A stretch of 64,000 bases of DNA from an uncultured Romboutsia sp. (GTDB lineage Bacteria; Bacillota; Clostridia; Peptostreptococcales; Peptostreptococcaceae): contig CALFLM010000017.1 in the NCBI GenBank assembly GCA_937880075.1, forward strand, positions 1-64,000. The letters are read 5' to 3'. A model generated the notes under the pieces. It was not told the origin of the DNA. It made no database searches and saw only the letters and a program-made list of their open reading frames with translations. Of this stretch, positions 18,632 to 27,679 are shown piece by piece; the stretch's first letter is position 1, and each line of letters opens with the position of its first letter. The position numbers and the translations under genes are program-made.

Positions 18632-18692
18632 TACATTTATTATTAAAAATTTATATAAACTTAAATTTATTAGTATAAATTTTACCTTATGA

Positions 18693-18698
18693 TATAAT
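18693..18698 (+). promoter_or_regulatory. -10 element of the toxin mRNA
   Basis: TATAAT, with no strong -35 (a weak TTAGTA lies about 18 bases upstream). It places transcription start near 18705, exactly where the terminal inverted repeat begins. Confidence 0.55.
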
Positions 18699-18704
18699 AC
18701 AATA

Positions 18705-18778
18705 GAAATTACAGTCTGAGAGTGGTGGTTTCATATAACCCAAGTTCCTACAGTAAGTAGGAAGGAGGTGTAATCTAT
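18705..18778 (+). promoter_or_regulatory. Structured leader of the toxin mRNA
   Basis: The leader begins GAAATTACAGTCT...GTGGTTTC, which is complementary to the mRNA 3' end at about 18953-18993. A local hairpin TTCCTAC-AGTAA-GTAGGAA abuts the AGGAGG site (18763-18768). Both would limit ribosome access, as in other type I toxin mRNAs. Confidence 0.55.
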
Positions 18779-18937
18779 ATGGAACTGACAATAAAATTTA
18801 TCTTAGGTGCAATGTGTACCATTTCTATTGGTTTAATTGCCAATTACATATATGATAAAATAAAAAACCACTCTTCTAGTCGCAATAGAAAGAGTGGTTT
18901 TGAACTTGATATAAAGATTAAGTTCATCAAAAAATAA
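18779..18937 (+). CDS. Small hydrophobic type I toxin
   Basis: 52 residues: one membrane helix (about residues 5-25, FILGAMCTISIGLIANYIY), then a strongly basic tail (KIKNHSSSRNRKSG, ending KIKFIKK). AGGAGG lies 10 bases before the ATG. Size, single helix and basic tail match the pore-forming toxins of type I systems, and closely resemble, from memory, the small toxins paired with antisense RNAs in Clostridioides difficile. A convergent antisense RNA covers its 3' half. It should depolarise or damage the membrane when untranslated control fails. Too short for standard gene callers. Confidence 0.75.
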   Translation: MELTIKFILGAMCTISIGLIANYIYDKIKNHSSSRNRKSGFELDIKIKFIKK

Positions 18938-19001
18938 TTTTTTATTTATATAGAAACCACACTCTATTCCACAAGACTGTAATTTCTTTTTATTTCTTTA
19001 T
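18861..19001 (-). ncRNA. Antisense antitoxin RNA of the type I system
   Basis: Predicted transcript of about 140 bases. Promoter on the minus strand: TTTATT (19030-19035), 16-base spacer, TATAAT (19008-19013). Its end is a strong hairpin (AACCACTCTT / AAGAGTGGTT) with a TTTTTTATTTT tail at about 18861-18900. It is fully complementary to the last 25 or so codons of the toxin and to its 3' UTR. A second hairpin, GAACTT...AAGTTC, lies inside. Confidence 0.7.
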
Positions 19002-19085
19002 GTTTATATTATACTATAAATTACTTCAAAATAAACACATATTTTATCTTATTCATGCTATTTAATTCTATAAATTTATAATATT

Positions 19086-20957
19086 TTATAATGAAATTAC
19101 CATACTCATAAGTTGATTATTTCTCTTTATAAATTCATCTAATTGTTTAGAATCTAATTCTTTATTAGATAATAAAGCTATATCTACTATTTGATTACAA
19201 ATTAATGATACTTGTTCTTTTTTACTTTCATCATCTTTTAATGAAACTAATTTTTTGACTATAGAACTATTATCATTTATAACTAAAGTCTTTTCTTCTT
19301 CAAAACTCATACCAAAGTCCATTCCTGCAAATTGAGAACGCATTTCAGCCATTCTTCTAGACTGCTCTGAAATTAATATAATAGCAGGTGTATCTTCACT
19401 CTTTATACTTTCTACAGAATAAGTTTTTATTCTATCACCTATAACATCTTTAAATAGGTTTTCTATGTCAGTTTTTATTTCTTTGTTATCTTCATTATCA
19501 TTATCCTTTAATATATCAGATAAATCTGCATCTATTCTATTAAAGCTTACTCCTTGATTTTTAAATTCTATCATAGATATAAAATGGTTATCTATTGTAG
19601 AGTCTAATATAACTGCATCTAGTCCATAATCTTTAAATAGTTTTATATATTGTGACTGTTGTTCTTCATTACTTACATAGATCACCTTATTTTCATGTTT
19701 TTCTTTACAATTTTCTAAGTAATCATTAAGAGTTATATATTGTGAGTTTATAGTTTTAAATAATATGCTATCTTTTACCTTATCGTAGAAACTTTCATCT
19801 TTTAAGCATCCAAACTTAATAAATACTTGTATATCATCCCAGAACTTTTCATAATTTTCTCTTTCATTTTTATATAATGATTTTAATTTATCTGCAACCT
19901 TTTTAACTATGTGTTTAGAGATTTTGCTTACGTCTCTATCATTTTGTAAGAAACTTCTAGATACATTTAAAGGTAAATCTGGGCAGTCTATTACACCTTT
20001 TAATAATAATAAGAATTCTGGTATAACTTCTTTTATATTATCTGCCACGAATACTTGGTTATTGTATAATTTAACCTTACCTTCTATAAGCTCAAATTCA
20101 TTTTTTAATTTAGGGAAGTATAGTATCCCTTTTAAATTAAATGGATAATCTACATTTAAGTGTATCCAGAATAACGGTTCATCAAAAGTCTTAAATACTT
20201 TTCTATAGAACTCTTTATATTCTTCATCTGTACAATCCTTTGGAGCTTTTAACCATAATGGATTTTTATCATTTATAGGTGTTGTATCTACTACTTCATC
20301 TTCTTTTGTCTCTTCTGCTTTTATAGTTTCTAAATATATATCAACTGGCAAGAATGAACAGTATTTATCTATTATATTTCTTACTGTGTATTCTTCTAAG
20401 AACTCTTTACTATCATCTGCTAAGAATAATGTAATTGTTGTTCCTCTTGTCTTTCTATCATCTGATTCACTTAATTCAAATTCTAATCCATCTTCACTTA
20501 CCCATCTTACTGGTGTTGCATTTTCTTTATAAGATAGTGTATCTATTTGCACTTTTTTAGATACCATGAAAGAAGAATAGAATCCTAATCCAAAGTGTCC
20601 TATTATATCATTTTCTTCATTCATTTTATCTTTGTATGTGTTAAAGAAATCTTCTGCGCCTGAAAATGCAACTTGATTTATATATTTTTCTACTTCTTCA
20701 GCAGTCATACCTATACCATTGTCTTCAAATATAAGTGCTGAGTTTTCTTTATCTATCGATACTTTTATTTTATAATTTTCATCAGTATTACCTTGTGCTT
20801 CACCTAATGAAATTAGTTTTTTGTATTTATTTACTGCATCACAACCGTTACTTATAAGCTCTCTTATAAATATATCTTTATCTGAATATAACCATTTCTT
20901 TATTATTGGAAAAATATTTTCCGTATGTATTGATATGTTGCCCTTTTGATTTGTCAT
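19086..20957 (-). CDS. htpG: Molecular chaperone HtpG (Hsp90)
   Basis: 623 residues, normal for bacterial Hsp90. The N-terminal GHKL ATPase has LISNGCDA (the usual Asn and Asp), EDNGIGM and GHFGLGFYSSFMVS; the middle domain contains LPLNVSRSFLQND and the C-terminal dimerisation domain ends in MSMVISL. It assists folding of client proteins after stress. GGAGGATA precedes the ATG. The promoter overlaps a CIRCE operator, so HrcA is the likely repressor. Confidence 0.96.
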   Translation of the reverse strand: MTNQKGNISIHTENIFPIIKKWLYSDKDIFIRELISNGCDAVNKYKKLISLGEAQGNTDENYKIKVSIDKENSALIFEDNGIGMTAEEVEKYINQVAFSGAEDFFNTYKDKMNEENDIIGHFGLGFYSSFMVSKKVQIDTLSYKENATPVRWVSEDGLEFELSESDDRKTRGTTITLFLADDSKEFLEEYTVRNIIDKYCSFLPVDIYLETIKAEETKEDEVVDTTPINDKNPLWLKAPKDCTDEEYKEFYRKVFKTFDEPLFWIHLNVDYPFNLKGILYFPKLKNEFELIEGKVKLYNNQVFVADNIKEVIPEFLLLLKGVIDCPDLPLNVSRSFLQNDRDVSKISKHIVKKVADKLKSLYKNERENYEKFWDDIQVFIKFGCLKDESFYDKVKDSILFKTINSQYITLNDYLENCKEKHENKVIYVSNEEQQSQYIKLFKDYGLDAVILDSTIDNHFISMIEFKNQGVSFNRIDADLSDILKDNDNEDNKEIKTDIENLFKDVIGDRIKTYSVESIKSEDTPAIILISEQSRRMAEMRSQFAGMDFGMSFEEEKTLVINDNSSIVKKLVSLKDDESKKEQVSLICNQIVDIALLSNKELDSKQLDEFIKRNNQLMSMVISL

Positions 20958-21017
20958 TTTATATCCTCCTAATTTTAATTAAAAATTTATGGGATAAAAT
21001 TAAGTTCCCTTTATAAA

Positions 21018-21063
21018 TATTATTGTATCACTTTTGTTAGCACTGTCAAGTATAGAGTGCTAA
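21018..21063 (-). promoter_or_regulatory. CIRCE operator overlapping the htpG promoter
   Basis: TTAGCACTC-N9-CAGTGCTAA on the minus strand (21037-21063), one mismatch from the CIRCE consensus. The -35 TTGACA sits within the operator, followed by a 16-base spacer and TACAAT. HrcA bound here would block RNA polymerase directly. Confidence 0.85.
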
Positions 21064-21192
21064 TATAAATATTTAAAACTAAATCTTCTTTTACTTTTTG
21101 ATATTTAATATTCATAATTTGTAAATTCAATTAATATAACGTTTATACTTAAATATATTGTTACTGTTGCTACAGATATATCTGATGGCATA

Positions 21193-21226
21193 TTAAAAAG
21201 CCTAGCACTTTTTAATGCTAGGCTAG
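21193..21226 (-). terminator. Terminator after purine permease
   Basis: AGCCTAGCA pairs with TGCTAGGCT; a T5 run follows on the minus strand. Confidence 0.85.
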
Positions 21227-21230
21227 TTTA

Positions 21231-22562
21231 TTATTTTAAGAATACAAATTTTAATATAAATAATATAGAAAGTAATATTAATGATAAGTTTACTTCATTC
21301 TTCTTATTAGTAGCTAATTTTAAAGCTGTAAAAGATATTATACCAAATATTATTCCATCAGCTATACTGTAAGCAAGTGGCATCATAGTAAATGTTAAAA
21401 ATGCTGGTATTGCATTTGTAAAATCACCAAAATCTATCTTTGTAAGTGAACCTGCCATCATAACTCCTACTAATATAAGTACTGGAGCTGTTGCTTGCGT
21501 TGGTATTGATGTAAATATCGGTGCAAAGAATAATGCAAGTAAGAACATTAATCCTGTTGTTATCGATGTTAATCCTGTTCTTCCACCTTCCCCTATTCCT
21601 GATGCACTTTCAACATATGCTGTTACTGTAGATGTTCCAAGTAAAGCTCCTACTGTCGTTCCTATAGCATCTGCAAATAATGCTTGCTTAGCTTTAGGAA
21701 GCTTACCATTTTCATCTAGCATATCTCCTTTTGAAGCAACTCCTACTAAACAACCTACTGTATCAAATAAATCAACGAATAAAAATGTAAATACAACTAC
21801 AACCATATCAAAGCTAAATATTTGATCCATAGGAACTGATAAAGCTTGCATAAATATTGGTTTTATTGATGGAATAGCTGATACTATTGCATTTGGTATT
21901 TGTACAATCTCTGCTACCATACCTATTGCTGATACAACTACCATAGCTAAAAGAAATGCTCCTTTAATATTTTTAGCAAGTAATACAGATGCTAATATTA
22001 AACCAAATAAAGTTAATAATACTAATGGATCTTTTAAATTTCCTAATTGAAGTATTGTAGCTCCGTTAACTACTATACCTGCGTTTGCTAATCCTATAAA
22101 TGCTATAAATAATCCTATTCCTGCTGTAACCGCATGTTTTAATACAGATGGTATACAGTCTATTATTTTTTCTCTAACATTCGTTATTGTAAGTAATATA
22201 AATATAATTCCTTCTATTAATACTGCACATAAAGCAAATTGCCAACTATACCCCATACCTAAAACTACTGTATATGCAAAGAATGCATTAAGTCCCATTC
22301 CTGGAGCTAAAGCTATTGGATAATTTGCTAAAAGTCCCATTGCACAACTTCCTATAAATGCAGATATTGCTGTTGCAGCAAATACTGCTACCTTATCCAT
22401 ACCTGCTTCTGAAAGTATGTTAGCATTTACAACTAGTATATATGCCATTGTCATGAAAGTTGTTATTCCTGCTATTACTTCTGTTTTTACGTTTGTATTA
22501 TGTTCTGATAATTTAAAAGTCTTATCTAACCATCCCCTGTTTCCCATTTGAGTAACTTGCAT
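21231..22562 (-). CDS. NCS2/AzgA-family guanine/hypoxanthine permease
   Basis: About 443 residues with 12-14 membrane segments. AzgA/PbuG features are EVIAGITTFMTMAYILVVN, LAPGMGLNAFFAYTVV, a central VDLFDTVGCLVG, and TVTAYVESASGIGEGGRTGL. It imports guanine or hypoxanthine with protons. GGAGGGTGAAT favours the ATG at 22562 over a GTG at 22568. There is no purine riboswitch in its leader, unlike guaB. The next gene encodes a BMP lipoprotein, separated by a terminator. Confidence 0.92.
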   Translation of the reverse strand: MQVTQMGNRGWLDKTFKLSEHNTNVKTEVIAGITTFMTMAYILVVNANILSEAGMDKVAVFAATAISAFIGSCAMGLLANYPIALAPGMGLNAFFAYTVVLGMGYSWQFALCAVLIEGIIFILLTITNVREKIIDCIPSVLKHAVTAGIGLFIAFIGLANAGIVVNGATILQLGNLKDPLVLLTLFGLILASVLLAKNIKGAFLLAMVVVSAIGMVAEIVQIPNAIVSAIPSIKPIFMQALSVPMDQIFSFDMVVVVFTFLFVDLFDTVGCLVGVASKGDMLDENGKLPKAKQALFADAIGTTVGALLGTSTVTAYVESASGIGEGGRTGLTSITTGLMFLLALFFAPIFTSIPTQATAPVLILVGVMMAGSLTKIDFGDFTNAIPAFLTFTMMPLAYSIADGIIFGIISFTALKLATNKKNEVNLSLILLSILFILKFVFLK

Positions 22563-22981
22563 ATTCACCCTCCAATTTATTATTTTTTAATTTTAATTGA
22601 TTTAAGTTCGATATATTATTAATTTTATATTAATTATTTTATTATAATGTACATATAATTGCAACAGTTTTTATGTATATTTCTATTTATAACCGAGTTA
22701 AAGTTCGTGTTTAAAATCATAATTCGCTTTTTTGTAATTCTAAAGCCATATTTCGGTAAAAATACGAATTTAATTATTTTTTAACTGATATATAATGATA
22801 GCATCATATTTAATTGACATTTAAAATATACATTCTTTTATAACATTAAATAAATCTATATTTATAAGTTTGTAAAAATCTAAATGTTAACTAAAGTTTA
22901 TGCTATCAATTAGTTATAAAGTTTTATTAATTATAATAAAAAGACTCTAATAACCTTAAAATTATTAGAGTCCTATCTTAA
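22563..22981. other. Intergenic region with CGAA half-sites and a terminator
   Basis: About 420 bases. The part from 22690 to 22770 contains several TTCG/CGAA half-sites (for example ACACGAACTTT, AAGCGAATTAT and TACCGAAAT on the minus strand) reminiscent of PurR boxes, but their spacing does not fit the Bacillus arrangement. No riboswitch is recognised. The terminator of the lipoprotein gene is at 22936-22972. Confidence 0.35.
22936..22972 (-). terminator. Terminator after BMP lipoprotein gene
   Basis: GACTCTAATAA pairs with TTATTAGAGTC; TTTTTATT follows on the minus strand. Confidence 0.85.
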
Positions 22982-24004
22982 CTATTTTGAAGCATTAAAT
23001 TCAGCTTCAGTAGCTGGGACTTTTACTTCTCCACTCTTAACTTTTTCTATCATTTCATTAACATAATCTAAGACATCTTGTGGTACTAAATTTTTAGTAG
23101 ATTCTGGTATTCCAACACCATCTTCCTTAAGTCCATATATTTTAGCTTCTCCACTAGTTAATTTTCCATCAACTAAATCTTTAACTGTATTATACACACC
23201 TACATCAACTTTCTTTAAAGCTGATGTTAATACATTTTTAGGAGCTAATGAACTTTGATCTCTATCAACACCTATTGCATACTTATCTTTTTCTTTAGCT
23301 GCTTCTATTGCACCTAAACCAGTTCCACCAGCTGCAGATAATATTATATCTATATTACTTCCGTACATTTGATTTGCTATAGATTTTCCTTTAGCTGCAT
23401 CAGAGAATGTTCCTGCATATTGTACTTTAACATCACAATCTTTATTAGCTTCTCTTATACCTGCTCTATATCCATACTCAAATCTTGATATAACTGGATT
23501 TTGCATACCCCCTATAAATCCTACACTATTAGTTTTTGTCATTTTGCCAGCTATAAGACCTGTTAAAAATGTAGCTTCATTTTCTTTAAATAATATAGGT
23601 GTTACATTTTCAGGTATAGTATCAAAAGTCTCATCTATTAAGACAAACTTTTGATCTGGGTAATTTTCAGCTTCTGTTTTTATATCATCTTTCATAGTAT
23701 TACCAACACCTATAATTAAGTCCATTCCATCATCTACAAGACTCTCCATATTAGTAATATATTCAGAAGCTTGTTTTGATTCGATAACTTTTATTTCTAT
23801 CCCTAAATCTTTTTCAGCTCTTTGAAGCCCTTCCCATGCACTTTGGTTAAATGATTCATCATTTATACCTCCAACATCAGCTACCATTCCGACTTTAAAA
23901 GTTTTATCTGTATCTTTCTTTGATTCATTATTACCACATCCAACCAATATAGATGCTGACATTATTACTGTAGTGCTTAATGCTACTATTTTTTTAAATT
24001 TCAT
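22982..24004 (-). CDS. BMP/PnrA-family nucleoside-binding lipoprotein
   Basis: 340 residues: lipoprotein signal with lipobox LVGC (Cys23), then a periplasmic-binding fold of the BMP family (VGMVADVGGINDESFNQSAW, VGFIGGMQNPVISRFEYGYRAG, DIILSAAGGTGLGAIEAAKE, GVDRDQ). Relatives bind purine nucleosides for an ABC importer. No ATPase or permease gene is nearby, so the partner must be elsewhere. Its position next to a purine permease and guaAB supports a role in nucleoside supply. Confidence 0.9.
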   Translation of the reverse strand: MKFKKIVALSTTVIMSASILVGCGNNESKKDTDKTFKVGMVADVGGINDESFNQSAWEGLQRAEKDLGIEIKVIESKQASEYITNMESLVDDGMDLIIGVGNTMKDDIKTEAENYPDQKFVLIDETFDTIPENVTPILFKENEATFLTGLIAGKMTKTNSVGFIGGMQNPVISRFEYGYRAGIREANKDCDVKVQYAGTFSDAAKGKSIANQMYGSNIDIILSAAGGTGLGAIEAAKEKDKYAIGVDRDQSSLAPKNVLTSALKKVDVGVYNTVKDLVDGKLTSGEAKIYGLKEDGVGIPESTKNLVPQDVLDYVNEMIEKVKSGEVKVPATEAEFNASK

Positions 24005-24194
24005 AATTCCTCCTAGTGTCTTTAAAATTTAATATATTATAGGTTGCATAATATTTCTATTTTATATTCCTAATGATGTCTTTTTTTAATTAAGTAATGT
24101 TTTAATAAAATTCATTTTATAAATTTAATTAAAATACATTTAAACTTAAATTTATACTAACTATTTTTTCTACATTTTTCTCATAACTAAATAA

Positions 24195-24297
24195 AAAGAG
24201 GCTGTCGCATTAAGAGTAAATAATACAATATCTAGTTATGCAAAATTTGAATTAGCACAATATATTGTATATAATTTTTTTTAGTGCGACAGCCCAT
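24195..24297. repeat. Family A MITE-like repeat, copy 2
   Basis: About 100 bp, ends AGAGGCTGTCGCA / TGCGACAGCCCA (slightly diverged), same core as copies 1, 3 and 4. It lies between the end of guaA and the BMP gene and can fold into a long hairpin. Confidence 0.85.
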
Positions 24298-24325
24298 TTT
24301 TACTAAATTGATTATATATTAAAAA

Positions 24326-25858
24326 TTATTCCCACTCTATTGTTCCTGGCGGTTTAGAAGTTATATCATAAACCACTCTGTTTGCTCCATCTACTTCGTT
24401 TACTATTCTATTTGATATCTTTTCTAGTACATCATATGGCATTTTATACCAGTCAGAAGTCATTCCATCAGAAGATGTAACAGCCCTTATACCTACTAAA
24501 TAAGCATATGTTCTTTCATCTCCCATAACTCCAACTGTTTTTACATCTGGAAGTGTAGCAAATGCTTGCCATATTTCCTTATATAAACCATGCTCTTTTA
24601 ATATATCCATGTATATAGCATCTGCTTCTCTTAAGATGTCACATTTTTCTTTAGTGACTTCACCTATAACTCTTATTCCAAGTCCTGGTCCTGGGAATGG
24701 ATGTCTAAATATTAAATCTTCATCTATTCCTAATTCTAAACCTATTTTTCTTACTTCATCCTTGAATAGTTCTCTTAAAGGTTCAACTATTTTAAATTCT
24801 ATATCTTCAGGTATTCCACCAACATTATGGTGAGATTTTATAGTCGCAGCTTCTCCATGTCCACTTTCAACTACGTCTGGGTATATAGTTCCTTGAACTA
24901 AGAAATCCATTTTTCCAAGTTTATTTGATTCTTCTTCGAATACTCTTATGAACTCTTCACCTATTATTTTTCTCTTAGCTTCAGGTTCTGTTACTCCTTT
25001 TAACTTACCTAAGAATCTATCTTCACAGTTAACTCTTATTAAGTTCATATCAAACTTATCTCTAAATATTCTTTCTACATCGTCACCTTCATTTTTTCTA
25101 AGTAAACCATGGTCTACGAATACACAAGTTAAGTTATCACCTATAGCTTTATGAACAAGTACTGCAGCTACTGATGAGTCAACTCCACCACTTAAAGCAC
25201 AAAGTACTTTTTTATCTCCGATTATCTCTTTTAATTCTTTTATTTTATCAGTTATAAATGAATCTGTAGTCCAATCCCCGCTCACTTCACAAACATTATA
25301 TAAGAAGTTTCTAAGTACTTTATCTCCTTCTTGACAATGTTCAACCTCTGGATGAAATTGTACTCCATATAATTTCTTTTCAGTATTTTCCATTGCTGCC
25401 ACAGGACAATCTTTAGTTTGTGCTATAGATTTAAATCCTTCTGGAAGTCTATCTATTAAATCTGTATGGCTCATCCATACTATATTTGTAGATATACCTT
25501 CAAATATAGCAGATTCATTATATGTTATTTCAGTCTTTCCATATTCCTTTTCAGCGTTATTTCCTTTTCTTACATTACCACCTAATATATGAGACATTAC
25601 TTGTATTCCATAGCATATACCAAGTATAGGAACTCCTATTTCAAATATTTCTTTAGCTATCTTAGGTGAATCTTCTAAGTATGCACTATTAGGTCCACCT
25701 GTAAATATTATTCCTTTAGGATTCATAGCTTTTATTTTTTCTATATCTGTAGTATAAGGTATTATTTCGCAATATACGTTATTCTCTCTTACTCTTCTTG
25801 CTATTAATTGATTGTATTGCCCTCCGAAGTCAACTACTAATACTAATTCATGCTTCAT
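24326..25858 (-). CDS. guaA: GMP synthase (glutamine-hydrolysing)
   Basis: 510 residues. The N-terminal class I glutamine amidotransferase has nucleophile Cys in ILGICYGIQ and HPEVEH; the ATP-pyrophosphatase domain has the P-loop ALSGGVDSSVAA; the C-terminal dimerisation domain ends KPPGTIEWE. It converts XMP to GMP. Its ATG lies one base after the guaB stop region, with its ribosome binding site inside the guaB end, so guaB-guaA is one operon under the guanine riboswitch. Confidence 0.97.
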   Translation of the reverse strand: MKHELVLVVDFGGQYNQLIARRVRENNVYCEIIPYTTDIEKIKAMNPKGIIFTGGPNSAYLEDSPKIAKEIFEIGVPILGICYGIQVMSHILGGNVRKGNNAEKEYGKTEITYNESAIFEGISTNIVWMSHTDLIDRLPEGFKSIAQTKDCPVAAMENTEKKLYGVQFHPEVEHCQEGDKVLRNFLYNVCEVSGDWTTDSFITDKIKELKEIIGDKKVLCALSGGVDSSVAAVLVHKAIGDNLTCVFVDHGLLRKNEGDDVERIFRDKFDMNLIRVNCEDRFLGKLKGVTEPEAKRKIIGEEFIRVFEEESNKLGKMDFLVQGTIYPDVVESGHGEAATIKSHHNVGGIPEDIEFKIVEPLRELFKDEVRKIGLELGIDEDLIFRHPFPGPGLGIRVIGEVTKEKCDILREADAIYMDILKEHGLYKEIWQAFATLPDVKTVGVMGDERTYAYLVGIRAVTSSDGMTSDWYKMPYDVLEKISNRIVNEVDGANRVVYDITSKPPGTIEWE

Positions 25859-25861
25859 ATA

Positions 25862-27325
25862 CTATATTTCTCCTTGTGTGCTGTAGTTTGGTGCTTCTTT
25901 AGTTATTGTTATATCATGTGGGTGACTTTCTTTTAAAGATGCTGCTGTTATTTTTATAAATGCTGCATTATCCATCAAATCTTCTAATGTAGGTGCTCCA
26001 CAGTAACCCATACCAGCTCTTATTCCACCCATCATTTGGAATATTATATCTTCAGCTTTTCCTTTATATGCAACCATTCCTTCTACACCTTCAGGAACTA
26101 ATTTTTTAGCATCATTTTGGAAATATCTATCTTTAGAACCTTTTTCCATAGCTCCTATAGAGCCCATACCTCTGTATGTTTTATAAGACCTTCCTCTATA
26201 TAGAACTATTTCTCCTGGACTTTCTTCTGTTCCGGCAAATAATGATCCCATCATACACACTGAAGCCCCTGCTGCTAACGCTTTAACAACATCTCCTGAA
26301 TATTTAATTCCACCATCTGCTATTACAGGTACACCATATTTCTTACCAACTTCTGCACAATCCATAACTGCTGTAACTTGAGGAACCCCTATACCAGCAA
26401 CAACTCTTGTTGTACATATAGAACCTGGTCCTATACCAACTTTTACACAATCAGCTCCTGCTTTTATTAAGTCTTCTGTTGCTTCTGGAGTTGCTACGTT
26501 ACCTGCTATTACTTGAAGACTTGGATAAGCTTCTTTTACTTTTATAAGTGCATCCATTACACCTTTTGAATGACCATGTGCACTATCTAAAACTATGACA
26601 TCAACATTAGCTTTAACTAAAGCTCCTACTCTATCCATAATATCTGCACCTATTCCAACTGCAGCTCCACATAATAATCTTCCACGTGCATCTTTTGCTG
26701 AATTAGGATATTGTATTTTTTTTTCTATATCTTTTATAGTTATTAACCCTTTTAAGTGTCCTTCTTCATCTACTATAGGTAATTTCTCTATTTTATGAGT
26801 TTTTAATATTTGTTGAGCACCTTCTAAAGTTACTCCTTCTTTAGCTGTAACTAAGTTATCTTTTGTCATAACATCTTCTATATTTTTTGTCATGTCATCT
26901 TCAAACTTTATATCTCTATTAGTTATTATCCCTATTAATTTATGACTTTCATCTACTATAGGCACTCCTGATATTTTATATCTAGCCATTATGTCATCTG
27001 CGTCTTGTAAAGTGTTATCTTTTGATAAATAAAAAGGATCTACTATGACTCCACTTTCACTTCTCTTAACCTTATCAACTTCTAATGCTTGTTCTTCTAT
27101 AGACATATTTTTGTGTATTATACCTATTCCACCTTGTCTCGCCATAGATATTGCCATTTTAGACTCAGTGACAGTATCCATACCTGCACTCATTAGAGGT
27201 ATATTTAACTTTATTGTTTTTGTTAAATATGTTGTTGTATCTACATCTTTAGGTAATACCTCTGATTTTTGCGGTATTAATAAAACATCGTCAAATGTTA
27301 AGCCTTCTTTTAGTATTTTAGCCAT
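25862..27325 (-). CDS. guaB: IMP dehydrogenase
   Basis: 487 residues: (beta/alpha)8 barrel interrupted by two CBS domains (about 95-205). The catalytic loop GIGPGSICTTRVVAGIGVPQ carries the nucleophile Cys; the flap has YRGMGS. It catalyses IMP to XMP with NAD, the first committed step to GMP. Good AAGGAGG before ATG. The 5' leader contains a guanine riboswitch and terminator, so high guanine should stop expression of guaBA. Confidence 0.97.
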   Translation of the reverse strand: MAKILKEGLTFDDVLLIPQKSEVLPKDVDTTTYLTKTIKLNIPLMSAGMDTVTESKMAISMARQGGIGIIHKNMSIEEQALEVDKVKRSESGVIVDPFYLSKDNTLQDADDIMARYKISGVPIVDESHKLIGIITNRDIKFEDDMTKNIEDVMTKDNLVTAKEGVTLEGAQQILKTHKIEKLPIVDEEGHLKGLITIKDIEKKIQYPNSAKDARGRLLCGAAVGIGADIMDRVGALVKANVDVIVLDSAHGHSKGVMDALIKVKEAYPSLQVIAGNVATPEATEDLIKAGADCVKVGIGPGSICTTRVVAGIGVPQVTAVMDCAEVGKKYGVPVIADGGIKYSGDVVKALAAGASVCMMGSLFAGTEESPGEIVLYRGRSYKTYRGMGSIGAMEKGSKDRYFQNDAKKLVPEGVEGMVAYKGKAEDIIFQMMGGIRAGMGYCGAPTLEDLMDNAAFIKITAASLKESHPHDITITKEAPNYSTQGEI

Positions 27326-27405
27326 CTTTAATTGTCCTCCTTCTTTTATATTTTTACGAATATATATATAATTTTTTATAGTTTTGTTCGTTTTAAAAAT
27401 TATTA

Positions 27406-27474
27406 TAAAAAAACCTGCATAGTAATTTCATTTTATTAAAAAGTGAAATTACTATACAGGTTTTCTAAGCAATC
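27406..27474 (-). terminator. Riboswitch-controlled terminator in guaB leader
   Basis: AAACCTGTATAGTAATTTCA pairs with the complementary 3' arm, followed by a run of T. Placed between the aptamer and guaB, as expected for transcription attenuation. Confidence 0.85.
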
Positions 27475-27546
27475 TTGTTGTAGCCAACATATAGGGATAT
27501 TAATCAGCCTACATATTTACTTAATTGATGCTTATTATAATAATTT

Positions 27547-27617
27547 CACTCATAGTCAAGATATTTACGGTATCTCGGTAGAAACTCTCAGACCTTATTT
27601 CTGAGTATATACGAGTG
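27547..27617 (-). promoter_or_regulatory. Guanine-class purine riboswitch aptamer
   Basis: On the minus strand: P1 CACTC...GAGTG, P2 CTCAGA / TCTGAG, core TTTCTACC, P3 GAGATACCGTAAATATCTTG, then GACTAT. The C in GACTA, equivalent to C74 of the xpt aptamer, specifies guanine (adenine aptamers have U). It lies about 220 bases before guaB, with a terminator between. Confidence 0.9.
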
Positions 27618-27679
27618 ACGTATTCTTTATTTAATTAAGTATTTCTTAAGTTGAATATTAATTTATCAAAAATTATTCT

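Noticed and set aside
22680..22770. Purine riboswitch ahead of the permease
   Set aside because: The TTCTACC and GACTA/GATTA cores are absent; only CGAA/TTCG half-sites are present.
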